Origin: Homalodisca vitripennis
Taxonomy: Eukaryota; Arthropoda; Insecta; Hemiptera; Cicadellidae
Length of the DNA stretch: 64,000 nt
NCBI RefSeq assembly: GCF_021130785.1
Contig: NC_060207.1
Location: 106,366,001-106,430,000 of the forward strand
Direction of reading: 5' to 3'
Positions 1 to 12,540 of the stretch are shown piece after piece. Below the pieces are notes generated by a model. The model was not told the origin of the DNA and made no database searches. It saw only the letters and a list, made by a program, of their open reading frames with translations. Both the position numbers and the translations under genes were made by a program. Every line of letters starts with the position of its first letter. Position 1 is the stretch's first letter.

Positions 1-279
1 GATTTAGTACGCTAAAATTGCTTTCAGAAGCAATAATTTAATTGCTAATGTTGAAGATGAAGCTTGTGTTGACTGTTACTAACTTAATCACTACATTAGA
101 ATACACAACTAATACTTAAAACTTTGTATTGTTGTGAGGCCCATCGATAGTAAGGCTATATTCATCAGATACATCACAAGAGTAAATTCAAAAAGTAAAT
201 TAAATTTGTTTTAAAAATAGATAGACATATGTGATTTTAATATTAATTTGTCCTGTGTGATGTAGTGTGTAAAATGAAA

Positions 280-690
280 TTAAATCACTACTGGAATTAT
301 ACTATATAAATTTTTAATTTTATTGTGTTGTAATCTTCGTAAAACTAGTATTGAATTTTGTATAGGTCAATCTTCTTTATTTGCTTGATTTATGTAATAA
401 GATTCCTATGCATTTAAATATCTAGGTGTGTTAACGTGTTTTATTAATTTAGGTTTTCTTATGAAATAGTGTGTCCAGTATTAATACAGTGGTGTGCGAT
501 GGCCAATTTTTCTTTTCTGTTGGATTTAATGTGGGAGCAATGTTCTGTATATCTTGTATGAATGTTTCTTTTGTATGTCCAATGTATTTTTTGTTCCAGT
601 CATAACATTTTATTTGATATATGCCTGATTTATTTATACTGTCTCCATCTTTTTGTAACATAATTTCTTTAATGAACATTATTACAGATA
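280..690 (-). pseudogene. Penelope-like element remnant: GIY-YIG endonuclease domain, broken
   Basis: Read on the minus strand, the sequence gives KSGIYQIKC followed by KKYIGHT, the two halves of a GIY-YIG nuclease signature. After one frame change it continues as EHCSHIKSNRKEK and AHHCINTGHTI, then after another as a segment with LIKHVN, LNA, ESYYINQ and a final stop at 282-280. This order (GIY, YIG, basic EH segment, HC...TGH, C-terminal WESxYI-like block) is that of the C-terminal endonuclease of Penelope-like retroelements, which nicks target DNA for insertion. At least two frameshifts and two in-frame stops (one in the WES-like block, one after NKED) make it non-functional. No reverse transcriptase part was recognised upstream (higher coordinates), so it looks 5'-truncated, which is usual for such elements. 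The domain assignment is firm; the exact clade is not. Confidence 0.8.
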
Positions 691-3600
691 TATTAACAAG
701 TAAAAACTCCCAAACTTATCTTGTTATATTTACATTTTAGAATATATAAATCGACGTCTATTAAAAATAGTTTCCCCATTGTGAAAACATAAGAAACTCA
801 AAACATTAGCTCTTAGTACCTCCGTTATGGAGAAAAACGTTTAAACAGTTCCAAGACAAAAACATTCTTACAATTACTTTTTATATTAAAAATAATAATA
901 AATTACAGTATGCTCCATACAAAAGCTTAGCTGACCACCATACTGGTAAACTAATTGGGCAGTTTAGAATTTAATAACGGCCGCAATATTAAGGAGTTTG
1001 GTTTTTAAAGTTTAAAATACTCGTATATATTATGAAATGTCTTAAAAATATGGAAAATGCCCCATTTCAAGTCTGCTGTCAGATTTATAATATCAAAGAT
1101 TTGCAATGTTAGCCTATAAAACAAATAACTGTGCGTAGTGGCAAGTAGGCCTAATTTATCGAGATTTTGATAATTTTTGGACACATAATTTGTTTTTGTA
1201 AACAGCTTAAGTCATTAAAAAGTAAATTAAAGTAAGTTAGATATGGATTTAAAGGCAAACAGATCTTTATATTCATTTACACGGCATTAGATAAAGCACC
1301 AGCAAAGAAGTCCAATGAAGGAGGAACCTGTCTGTGACGTGTTCTTCAACTAGCTAATAAGAATCGTGCGGTGTTGCCAAGTAGTTTCCATGCTGTCAGG
1401 CATAGTCAATACCAACCAGAATATTAGGCTGAATGTAAGAGTATAGTAGATAATAAGTGGCTAAATATATGGTTATATTTGCCACTTCGACAGAAGTTGT
1501 TGGGAATAGCGCGTAAATTGTCACTATAAACAGCTGTTGAATGTAATGAGTAAACGTTCTGAAAACAGTGCCTGGTAAATCTAAACACACGGTATAACTT
1601 TGTAGTACTTTCAATGAGCAACTGGTGGTTTTTGATTACGTTTCTGCACAAAAATGAATAAATATAAGAATATAAGTATAAGTATGTAACAACTAAGAGT
1701 ATGACTTATTTCAAAGACGTAACATCTTATCATGGTGATGAAGACAAAATAACTTGTAACTGTTATGAAGAGTTAATACAAAGCTAATGCTACTGGAATA
1801 CTTTTATATCTCAATATCTCTTTTTTTACAATACATAAAATTATGTTATAAATTACTTTTTTAGGATCAGCTTAATGATTAACAAGGAACATAATGTATA
1901 AGAGTTAATAGTACGTGTTTTTTTAGTAAACTCGGAAAGCTTAATAAAGCTCTTTAGATCTTTATCTGATCAATTCCCAAAAGGTTCAAAATCTGTTATT
2001 AAATATAGATATTTAACGCTGAAACAATTTCATACATATGCTGCATTAATAATGACTAATGAGAAAAAGTTTCACCGTTGATTGTATAAGTTACACAGAG
2101 GTATGCTGAGGTCCTGGGAACTATTTTTGTTAGTTCTGAGGTCCGACGCAAGGCTGCGCAACGTAATTTTGACTGTTTGACCATTCAAACATTTACTACC
2201 TGAGCTACTTGAATCTCTCACTCCAAAAACATCAGTCCTCATGTGCTATACTATACTATACTATTATCTATTATTCACAGGACTTCTTTGGTAATAATTT
2301 GGATATTTGTATCCAAATAAGATTATCAACAGGTAACAGTTAAATACCGGTCCGTTTATAATTACTAATACCTAAAATATTAACATTATTATTATTTTTT
2401 GTGTATGAACATTATAATATTAGAGAAACGTCATTATAATTTTTTACTTAACTCGTTATAAAAAACCATAAATCAGTACAATGTGAATTCTACTAAAATC
2501 ATCTTCATATTCATTTATTATGTTTTACACCAAAAAGATACTAAATAGACCGCAACCTTACACTCATACAGAGTGGATACCACCAACTTGTAGCACACAA
2601 TTTCAAATTCCTCATTGTGTGTGTCACTGGTTGTCCAATTAAATTCTGAATGTCGCATGTCTTCTTGCAGAATTCTTTCTACACAAGGCTAAAAAAATGT
2701 TAATACAGCTTTTTACCACTGTTTAAGTGTTTCTCGCCAAAACATACAAGTACTACAATTATCCAGTGAAAAGAATACTTAAAGATTGTCCTTGATTGGT
2801 GTTATTTGACAATTTATACAGTTTTTCAAAATTTTATTTATTTTTATACAGACATAAGTAGCCAAATTTGCATGTCATTTACCGATAATTGAGTAACGGA
2901 ATGGATTTGTGTACTTCTACAAGTATAAATACTCCAAAATATACAGTTATGTCAACTTTATTGTGTACAACGCTCTGAGACCGAACATCAGCTACAGAGC
3001 CGGCGTGGCGAGGCGTTTGTAGCGAGGTTCGGTGGCTTTACTTCAGACACGCTGTCACGAACTTGCACAGCGAACTTTAGTTTACTTGTTGTTACAAACT
3101 CCAAACTCCCTTACTGTTCATCATCGTTTTATTTATAATTAGATATAACAATTCTTCCATTATACGTTGTGAATTTTGTTAATCTACATAGTATTTTTGT
3201 TCATTTTAAACTAAAATTCCTGGCGATCGTTTTATATCATACAATTAATTACTTTATGGAACAACTTTAATAAAAAAAAATAATGTTGTTTGATAACAGC
3301 ATTATAATAATAAAATATTAATTTGGATCAAAACTTTGCTAGCAATACCGTTTATTAACAGTTTATTTATTGTATACGAAAACAAATTTGGCGTAATCAT
3401 AGTATGTAACCGTTGAAAAACATGTAAAAGTACTTAGCTAATGTGAAAATTAAGGCACAAAATTATGACTTGTCATGCGAAATTGTAAATTCGTAGTTTT
3501 ATTCATACATACATGAGACCGTAGTTTAACTGTGGTCAATAGCACGAGAACTTTTAATTTTAATTTTACGACAAAATTATATTGGAATTGTTTTTTCTAT

Positions 3601-5229
3601 TTCTTCTTAGGCGAAAGCAAGTAATCATTTTTATAACTATTAGCATTTTTTAATCAAACTTGAATAAAAGGTCATACATTATTCAAGTAGTTTTTATAAT
3701 TTGAATATTTTAAAATGGCCTTATCAGAAGAAATTAAATATTTCTGTCTTATTAAGTTAAAGACCAACATTATTTGTTAATAATAATAATTATTATTATT
3801 ATGTCGTTACTGTTAATTAATTAATTAAAGAATTAATCTGTTAAGTAAGCTCCAAATTACTTATTAACTGGTATCTGCTGTCGCCTACTGAGGTTATCTT
3901 TGGCTGTAAGTTTTCTTAATATAGTTGTAAACGTTTATAACATTTACTGGTTACTTACATTGCTTCAGTTTTCACTGTCTGCTTATTTTAAAATGTTGCT
4001 TCATGCAGTATATTAATTATTCTGTTATGCCGTTGCCTGTTTCACGCAATATTTTATAATTCACGTATCATGTTTATAAGATAGATAAATAAAATTATAA
4101 AAATCACAAAGTTAGAATTTTGTACTTACACCAATTTAAAATGAGCTACAAAATCATTTACATCAGTGAGAAATTTTAAATGACCAGTAAGTATGTAAGT
4201 CAATTTGTCTGACATACTTATTGTTTATGTCATGAACAATACTTGACGAGAAAATACAAGATTATACTTTTGAAGTAAGTATTACTAATAAATACACAAT
4301 TCACAAATCTACAAAATAGATTTAATATATAATTTTTACAAATCATTTTAACTTGTTGGGAAGGAAGTTTAAATAACCAGTATGCAACTTAAATGTTGTT
4401 TCACATCCTTGTTGGTTGAGTTAATAACATTACTTTAATAGGAAATACTAGCCTATAAGTATGATGTAGTTATTGGTAAACAATAATTCACAAATCTAAG
4501 AAAAAATCTATTGTATAGTTTTCAAAAATAATCGAATTAGTCTATATCTATAAAAAGTATTTAAATTTATGTTCTGGTTTTTACTTGAAATAATATTAAA
4601 TTACACTGTACAGATTGCGTGAACGCTGTTATATGTGCAGACGTGAGCAATAAATCCAAAAGTCTGTATGAAATAAAACTCAATCCGCGAGAAGTCATAA
4701 ATTACTCCCCTCTTATATATCAGTGGACCGTTGATTTATGGGAACGCTTTCTACCTTGAGCGTTGCTTAATACAAATAAAAGTCATATACCAGTAAACGG
4801 GAATTCATTATTATTTTATCCAACATTAAAATATTAATTTTAATACCAATCCCCAAATGTACGCTTTAATATTTAACGGTCGTGTATACAAATACATAAA
4901 ATGCAAGTGCCCAAGAGTAATTTTAATTGCGAGTAATTCAATACTTCTCACATCACACATAAATTTGGAAGTAAGCTTCAAGTTCGTATTAAAATAAGAT
5001 ATTTAAATATCACCCATTATGCTAAATCTAAAGAATGACTTATCAACCACATCACAAAACTACTGTTAAAACTCCTTCATCTAAAAAATAGTACAAGTTC
5101 AGAAAATTCAAATTTTGTACTTACTAATTGTATATAAACAATACCTTTTGGCTTGCTACAAACATAGGTTTAACTAAATAACTGTAATCCAAGAAAGTTT
5201 TTTTGGGGTGTTTATATATACTTTTCTTA
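691..5229. other. AT-rich stretch without recognised genes
   Basis: I found no coding segment, RNA gene or element end that I can support here. Short ORFs are isolated and have no recognisable motif. A GC-richer patch at about 2975-3090 stands out from its AT-rich surroundings but has no open frame of note. One exact TAGGCCTA palindrome lies at 1146-1153. Confidence 0.6.
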
Positions 5230-5526
<297 letters not shown>

Positions 5527-5542
5527 AAGGGGGTTCGGTAGG
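5527..5542 (+). repeat. Left terminal inverted repeat of Mutator-like element
   Basis: AAGGGGGTTCGGTAGG, exactly complementary to 8145-8160. Confidence 0.85.
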
Positions 5543-5922
5543 CCCTATCCTTACAATGCTATATTCCTATATTTTATGTACCTTCTTCTCAGGAACAACT
5601 GGTTCGATTACAGTAAAAATTTTTATGTGTTATTTTTTAGGTCCTTATCATGAAATAGAGCGCAAAACATTTTTGGTTTTTTAAGAAAATTTCATTAAAA
5701 AAATTTTTTTTTTAAATACATGTTTTTTTTTGAAAAAATTTTGTTTTTTATTTTTTTGCGTAATTATTAAAAGATTTTTTTTACAATGTTACGCTCTTAA
5801 AATGTGTATATTGGTGGCATGTACAAGTGGTTTTTTTTTTCATAATGATCCATCTAATACTTCCTGAGATAAAGGTACATAAGTAAGAAAAAAAATTTAA
5901 TTCCGGGAAATCAACGTTAAAG

Positions 5923-7724
5923 TTAAAAATATACATTTGGTCTTACTTGGTAATATGTAACTGAAGTTAATGGCATCCTGCTCCATAAACTGGGATCATC
6001 AGGATCCTCCAAATCTTCCCATTCATCTTCCAACTTCCTTTTAGCACTTTCACGGGATTGTCTGCTTCTTTTTGCAACTTCCGAGATCATGCGCTGAGCC
6101 TTTTTTAGCCGGGATATATCTTTATTTTTCATAGCATCACAAAAATTCTGCCCAACAATCAATCCCAGTTTCTTAAATACCATACACCTTGCTATGTTTC
6201 CTTTATTAAAAGTATTGATGGCATCATATACACCTAAGTGAAGTGTTGTGAATGCTTACAAACACGGTTTTCGGTAGGCGAGTCCAATTATTTGGTTCAC
6301 AGACTCATTGGGATTCTGTGATTTACCATGTAAGCACTTTTTTTAGAAGGTCAGGAGCACTAAGATCTTTGAAAATAGGTTTTAGCCTCTCCATTATGGC
6401 AAGTGGTAGGTGAAAATGTTTTGATCATATTTTTCATTTTGGACCAATGATTTTTGATATTTACACCAACTATCACTTCCTTTCGGGCAAAGTCCATGTT
6501 GAGGATTAGAGTTACTTGATAGTAAATGGTAGTATTCTGCCCATATAGCTTGCTTCATGTCATTCAAATTACCTATATTTCTGCGTATCCGTAGTATTTC
6601 TGAATTGATAATATAGCAGCATCTGTTAGTCGGTTGCGACCGCCTAAGGTTTTTCCATCAATTTGTTTTGCCTTACCTTCTTTTAGTTTTAATGTCCTTA
6701 GGCGTGTGCCCATACGCTTTTGGACATGTCCAATGCACTCTAATTTTGTAACTGGACAGTCATTACCATAAGGCATGCTTTCTAATACACTAGCAAACCC
6801 TTTAGAGTCGCCGTCTCCAAGATATTCAATATAGCGAACATCATAAGTTGGAACGGACCGTTGAAATATTTTACAGGCTCCTACCACTTCCATACCCCCA
6901 CTTACTCCTTGGTAATTAGCACTGCAATTATCATCATGATGGCCAGTAAACTTGCCTCTACAAACGACAGTACTTAGACAGTATGACGGCATCTACAACT
7001 TTACCAGTATCAACACTTGTAGCAGTTACAACGCCATTTTGAGATGTATGTCCACGCTTTTGCCAAGTGCCGTCGATGGCAAACACACAAATCCCTATTC
7101 CCATCATTTATTTTTCACTGCTTCTTCTACAGCCTCTTTCATAAATGAAAAACATATATCCTCAGCTGTAGACCCTAGAACTCTAATGTATTCACTAAAC
7201 TTTGTAGGAGGTTTAGGCAAGTTTAGCACGCCGCAAAGAGTTTTACAAGCGACCTGGCCCCTTCCAATAGTACGCATACCGTACACTAACCTAACATTTT
7301 AGGTCATACATTTTATTGTGTGATGGGTTATCAGGTAAAGTACAGCAATTTTCATATGAAGCTAATGTCTTTGTACTACAACCTGAACATGTAAAAAATC
7401 ACCTGAAAAGAAAAGTCCAACACGCCTACGACTTTGAAATCAATTGCTTCATGGCAATGTTTACAAACTGCTATATTAGAAATTATTTTCAACAAACTAT
7501 TCAAATCAACTATTTCATAGGCTAGACTAGGCTCACCATCAACAATAGATTGGTAGTTATTGGAAATATTTCCTAGTTTTGCTTTTGAAGCACTAACTGG
7601 TTCATCTAGACTAGTCATATCTTCCAAAACATCAGCATTAGGACTATGGCCTAATTTAAGTTTCTACTGTCTTCTTACAAAATACTCGTTTCCTTTTCTT
7701 GAAAACACTAGTACTCCTAGGCAT
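5923..7724 (-). pseudogene. Mutator-like transposase (insect 'Mutator' domain family), frameshifted
   Basis: Translating successive minus-strand frames from an ATG at 7724 gives a nearly full protein. It has a basic start MPRSTSVFKKRKR; CKHCHEAIDF; VYGMRTIGRGQ; the catalytic-type DGTWQKRGH (about 7052-7078); GVSGGMEVVGA; YLGDGDSKGF (about 6796-6825); ECIGHVQKRMGTRLR; and a tail with KPIFKDLSAPDLL, QNPNESVNQ, LGVYDAINTFNKGNIA and KRKLEDEWEDLEDPDDPS. These are hallmarks of the insect Mutator-like transposase family, whose two Asp residues in DGTW and GDGD are expected to form part of a DDE site. At least five frameshifts or stops (near 7665, 7300-7390, 7105, 6590 and 6330-6250) break it. It should have cut the flanking 16-bp ends when intact. 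The family is clear; functional loss is clear. Confidence 0.9.
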
Positions 7725-8144
7725 TTTGAATAATATATTCTTCTAAAACACTAGACACAACACTTTAGAAAATTAATTGTAATGTGTATTTACTTTTGAG
7801 TTTTCACAATAAAAGAATAAACTCATGAATGTAAACAAACAATGTTTTTCTTACTTCTCTTGTCTGCTGTTTATTGGCACAATACTTCAGGTTAGCCAAC
7901 CATTGAAAGAAAAACAACTGTTTCTGGATGCTAGTTATTATAACAAATAAATAATAGTATTGTCGTTACCATAGATACAATTTCTGGTAAAAAATTGCAG
8001 CTGTGCAGACAATATGTTGTATTTTTTTTTTTTTTTAAATACTTCCCATTGTCAGAATTAAATAATTTTTTATGTCAAAATGTTCAGAAAACAACACAGA
8101 AAAATAAATTGAAATAAAAAAATGTATAATTTTTTAATTTTTAA

Positions 8145-8160
8145 CCTACCGAACCCCCTT
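8145..8160 (-). repeat. Right terminal inverted repeat of Mutator-like element
   Basis: Reverse complement of 5527-5542 with no mismatch. It is followed by TTTAATG rather than a clean copy of the left flank. Confidence 0.85.
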
Positions 8161-8409
8161 TTTAATGTGTTAAAAAGTCACCTATCACAGTTAAGAATAA
8201 TAACTATAATTTATACATATTTCAACAGTTAATAGTAAACGTTTGTTTTTATTCATCTATAACAGTTAGTTTCAATTTAATAATAATACAAATAATCTTT
8301 GTTGTGTCACAAAATTGCATACATAGGTACATTCATTACTATATTCTATATTAATATAACCATGCTATTATGTAACAGAACTGGGGTTTATATTTTTATT
8401 TCTCAAGAA

Positions 8410-9021
8410 GTTTCATTCCAGCAACCAGTCAATTGAACACCTTTGACAGCTTGAGGTGTTTTAATTGAGATTTGAATTATTTAGGATCATTGAAATGTTT
8501 AATGTCCTCAGGGAGTTTCTTTATCATTTCCACACCAACTTGGGAAATGCTGTCGCTCTATGTTGTACAATCAGAAAGTTGTCATTGCTTCTTGTCTCGT
8601 ATTTGTGAAAGTTACAGCTTTGGACCAACTCCCATTTGAGTCGACAATATAGAGCAACGTCGAGAAAACAGAGAGAGACAGGATACAATTAACAATCCAA
8701 GCCCCAAGAGAGCGCCTTGTACTATTTTCTACAATTTAATTTTTTTTACTCTGACAGCTTTCTTTTGAGCTTTAATACTCTTTCGAATTTGTACTTAGAA
8801 GAGCTGCTCCACAATATTTAGCTGTAAGACAAATGTGGATATATCAGACCAAAGAAGAGCATTTTCAATACATTAATAGAACAAACGTTTGCAAGGTAGC
8901 ACGAAACATAAATGAAAAAACAACCTTTGAACAGACGCCCGCAATTTGAATGTCCCTTGTCAGCCCTCGGCCAAGGTATATCATAAGAATGTAACGAATT
9001 CGGCTTCTTCAAAGAGAACAT
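8410..9021 (-). pseudogene. LINE remnant, jockey/CR1-type reverse transcriptase C-terminus
   Basis: Minus-strand translation shows SINVLKMLFFGLIYPHLSYS, then ILWSSSSKYKFERVLKLKRK. This is the 'LYYALIHSHLSYGI.LWG.SS...+IF.LQK+AVR' block near the end of jockey/CR1-like reverse transcriptases. Further down, different frames give HKYETRSNDNF, VQHRATAFPKL and KLPEDIKHFNDP, matching the family's usual 'TR..DN......R......P..GIK.+NKLP..IK' tail. Several stops and frameshifts are present, and only the last part of ORF2 remains, consistent with a 5'-truncated insertion. I could not find a clear poly-A tail. The clade between jockey and CR1 is not resolved. Confidence 0.75.
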
Positions 9022-9519
9022 CTTCCATCAAACGATACTCTTAAACTCGCTGATGCTAAAGGAAAAACTTAATTTAATTTAATTTACTCACTCTCCCTCT
9101 TCAGGGCCCCAACTTTAAAGTTATGGAATAAATAAATGGAATAAGTAATTGGGGTATCTTTCAATGACTATCACTTATCTCAGGATTGTTTGAGCTTCCA
9201 TTTAAAAATAAAATGCTCAAGGTGCTTCTTAAATTGATATTCTGTGCGAAACCATGGGTAACTACTGCTAACTCTGTACAACTATTCATTTCAATAAGTA
9301 CATTTTATGATTACAGTTATGTTTTATTTTTAACATTGTGAAGCCGATTTTCTTTTAAGCCTTATTCGGCCTTGTCGGGGCCACTAGCCTGTGTGATCAT
9401 ATCAAACAGAACAATAATGGATCGGTACAAACCAAGGTCAACACAATACTATAAAAAGTATAATATACTCAGATAGTGTTGGAATCTGCGTTATCTCTAG
9501 CTTAGACTCATAATCTGAT
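9022..9519. other. Spacer without recognised features
   Basis: AT-rich sequence between two LINE remnants that lie in opposite orientation. It may contain decayed 5' parts of the R1-type copy but nothing alignable by eye. Confidence 0.5.
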
Positions 9520-10010
9520 GTCTTGCGGTGGTTTGTATAAGCCTTTACCTTCCCAGATACAATTTTTACGTCAGGTAGTCTCTACCATACACCGATGACA
9601 ATACCGCTGTCATCACTGCAAAGACCCTCAACAGGACACAGTAGCTGTAAGAGCAAGTCATGCGGCAGTGCTTGTCTGGATGGGTAAGTACGGCCTCACT
9701 CTGGTGACAGACCGAGTTCGTACTTCTCACCAGAAAGAGGATGGACACCGTCTTCCAGGTTCTGATGGACCGGGAGATCATCGAGACGAAGATCGCTGTG
9801 AATATATAGACGTGACGCTCGATACCTAACTCACATTCTGGGATCTGGGCTATTCCAATCGACCTGCTCGCTTTCTAAAGGAAGCGTGCATACAAAAGGA
9901 ACAGAGAGAGCGGTAACACGGACCGATGCACGAGTACGTACCATGAGAGACTGGCAAGACCGATAGCTACTATATAGAGAACAGAGGACATTGGACTACC
10001 AGACCGATCA
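9520..10010 (+). pseudogene. LINE remnant, R1-type reverse transcriptase with internal deletion
   Basis: Plus-strand frames give GLYKPLPSQIQFL, then YTDDNTAVITAKTLN, in which YTDD (about 9584-9595) stands where the catalytic F/YADD of reverse transcriptase belongs. Next come QTEFVLLTRKRMDTVFQVL, EIIETKIAV and, after a one-base shift, YIDVTLDT-stop-LTFW. This matches the R1-clade block 'KTE.VLLT.+.......VET+.AVKYLGV.LD.+LTFW'. Soon afterwards RVRTMRDWQDR resembles the far C-terminal 'WQ.RWD...GRWT' segment, so several hundred bases of the normal ORF are missing between them. Stops (after NRTQ and after VTLD) and frameshifts show it is dead. Confidence 0.7.
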
Positions 10011-10276
10011 AAATCTAATTATATAACACACAGCATGGTAACCATACGTTCTAAAAATGCATGTTTTATGATACAAATAAAATATACTATAGACTCCAAA
10101 CTCAATAGTATCATTTATATATTTATTTATTTGTATATATGTATAATACACAACTAACTAAAACTAACAAACTCCTCCGAACACTTTACTTGAAAATTAC
10201 AGTCAAGAACGGTCTGGAGAAAATTACTCCAATAAGGGAGATATAGTGGAGAAACCGGTGATGTCACATTTCCTGA

Positions 10277-10591
10277 ATGGCGCACTTCCGCTCTAGCAAC
10301 AATGCTGTACTTCCTCTATTGGCGTTGATGCGTTTTGGCAACAATATGCAGCTAAAGGATCAATTACATATAATTTGCACAGTTTTAGTTGCAAATACTT
10401 TTAATTTTGTCCTCGGTTTTTATATGTTTTACATATTTTATAAATTCATTTCAAGATTAAATGAAGCGTTTAACGAGTCTAACTCAAGATGTAGTAGTCT
10501 TGGAGTTATGTTACCAGAATTGTTTTTCGAAATAGAGGCGAAAACTATGGTTACTGCATATTTACTAAAACTATTTTGTTTACATATCTAA
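10277..10591 (+). CDS. Hypothetical 104-residue protein, possibly chance ORF
   Basis: ATG-initiated frame directly after an in-frame TGA. The middle is strongly hydrophobic (VLVANTFNFVLGFYMFYIFY), followed by a mixed segment KFISRLNEAFNESNSRC and a second hydrophobic end. One membrane-spanning helix is plausible. The arrangement vaguely recalls a piece of a multi-span insect chemoreceptor, but no diagnostic motif is present, and in AT-rich DNA a frame of this length can arise by chance. A splice-acceptor-like TATGCAG sits inside it near 10343-10349, so only the part after it may be exonic, if any. Confidence 0.2.
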   Translation: MAHFRSSNNAVLPLLALMRFGNNMQLKDQLHIICTVLVANTFNFVLGFYMFYIFYKFISRLNEAFNESNSRCSSLGVMLPELFFEIEAKTMVTAYLLKLFCLHI

Positions 10592-12104
10592 GAAACAAGA
10601 TATTTTTTCACTTGACTATATTGTCTCCAGCTAGAATTATCTTTATGTGTTTACAACGTTAGAGGAATTACGCACGAAGATAAATCCAGCAAGCAATGGG
10701 TAACGTGTAGAATTCCCTACTTAATATACTAGTTACCATCTAAGGACGATCAGTGTAGATCATGACATTTCTTCAGTTAGTACTTTATTACCCAGGGGAA
10801 GCTGAGTGTCTTACACTTCAGTATAGTTTCTAAACTGTATCTAAATTAGTCTTAGTGTATTGACTCATGAGTAATGAAGTTAGTCGACATATACTTTTAA
10901 TTTTTTTGGCACATCGATCGAAGATACACGCAGATCATCGAGGAAATACATGTGCTCGTGGACTATAAAGGACAAACAGTGCATAGTATACTAGCAGTTA
11001 CAAGCGGTTTTAAGCCTGATTTCATATTGAATAAGAGGTATCTCAGAGGCATGCCCTTTATAATCGCATAATACTCCTGAAATGACTGATTGCTACTGGA
11101 ATATATTCCAATCTCCTGATCAATTTTAGAATAACTAAATTGTAAGTTTAAATAGCGTTGTTTTTAGGTCCTGAAGTCTGAGAGTGAAACAATTTTCCTA
11201 AGTACCAATGAAATATACAAAATATTTCTACAACTCCATAATATTTGAATGGATAATATTTCCATAACATTGCAAGGAATAGCAGTGAAACTTGAAATAT
11301 TTAAGGCCAGAATGGAGGAATAGTATATCCGTAGTAATCTCAGTGGAAACAAACATGACGTAGTATGATGGAGATAACTTATTTTCATAATTATGTTTAT
11401 GATACGTATTATTTCCGTTTTCATTGCTATGAGATTCAAAGATAAAAAACAATTTCCACTTGATCTTTTTAGGCTTTAGTATGTATAACGATAAGATATT
11501 GAAGAATCATTTATTATTTTCCTAGATATATTGCTATTTGTTATTTTAGTTTACTTTTAATTACACCACTTAATCATATTCTTGGCAACTAGAAAATAAA
11601 CCAATTAATTTATAACAACCATTTTGAGATTTAATCAATAAATAAAAATAAACTAAACAATTGCTCCAAAATTAATTCCAACTTAAATTAAACATCCTTC
11701 AAACTTATCTAATTTAATGTATTAAGATGAGTCGGAAGTTCCTATACCACCCATGTTAAACTACCTATATTAAGAAAAAATTTAAATGCTTCCAATTTCC
11801 ATTTTTTAGTAATAAAACTTTTGATTTTTTTAAACAAAGGAATTTAAAGTATCTGTTGTAGTTTTATTTTGCATATTTTTAAAAAGCTTAATTTTTTTAC
11901 ATTTTAGACTATGAACATTTTTAAATCAAAATTATACATTACAGGAACATTTTCTCTGCTTAAATTATCTCCAAACTAAACTGAACAAAATGATTACCTG
12001 ATATCTGAAACGTTTATTGAGAAAAGAGGAGGTTTATGTTTTCAAAATTGAACTTTAGGGACCCAAAGGAAAATTTAAAGGTATGTTTTTTGAAAAAACT
12101 TACA
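10592..12104. other. AT-rich stretch without recognised genes
   Basis: No supported coding or repeat feature seen. Short ORFs at 11164-11452 overlap each other in different frames and have low-complexity I/L-rich content. Confidence 0.55.
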
Positions 12105-12540
12105 TTAACGCATCCCAGCACCATAGGAGGGGTATGGGGTCTTCCTGTTCTTTATAGACGTCACCCAGCTTCTTTTTTTAATGCACTTACTGTCTGCGTT
12201 GACTCAATTTATTGAGCAGCTTTCTCAGCTTTCACTATCCTTAGTTTGCCCAGTTTCTTCCTTCCATTGACACAGTTAGTTCCAGGTGTGATGAACCATG
12301 GCTCAAAATTGTACACTTCGCTATATTTTCCTCGTTGTATGCGGAAATAGCTTCATATACGCCTAATTCTAGAGTATTTCTCATAACGCATGTAGTTTTA
12401 GATAGCCTAGACCAAATAACAGTGTTCAGTAACTCGCTAGCATTTTGAGTGCTCCCATGAAGACACTTTCTGAGTAACTCAAGCTTGGCGAAATCACTGA
12501 AAATGGGTTTTAACTCTTTCATAAAGACCCTTTGGAATAA
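12105..12540 (-). pseudogene. Second Mutator-like transposase fragment
   Basis: The minus-strand frame at 12522-12241 reads MKELKPIFSDFAKLELLRKC, then LHGSTQNASELLNTVIWSRL and LELGVYEAISAYNEENIAK. It is collinear with the element at 5.9-7.7 kb, which has LKPIFKDLSAPDLL, QNPNESVNQII and LHLGVYDAINTFNKGNIA in the same order. After the stop, another frame continues to EDPIPLLWCWDAL, like the family's acidic C-terminus. Only the C-terminal third is present, no GGGGGTTCGG end was found around it, and the residues differ enough to show it is a separate, diverged family member and not a duplicate of the first copy. Confidence 0.8.

Larger units (their letters stand above)
5527..8160 (-). mobile_element. 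Mutator-like DNA transposon, complete ends, decayed transposase
   Basis: Perfect 16-bp terminal inverted repeats (AAGGGGGTTCGGTAGG at 5527-5542; its reverse complement at 8145-8160) enclose a 2.63-kb interval whose only gene-like content is a minus-strand Mutator-like transposase remnant. T-rich tracts (5695-5840) separate the left end from the gene's 3' end. The target duplication is unclear. TTAA abuts the G-run on the left (5525-5528) and a TTAA lies three bases outside the C-run on the right (8162-8165), whereas classical Mutator elements give 8-9-bp duplications. The element lies within a Helitron-like sequence. Confidence 0.8.

Noticed and set aside
9566..9781. 71-codon minus-strand ORF
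   Set aside because: Shadow of the plus-strand R1-type reverse transcriptase remnant containing YTDD.
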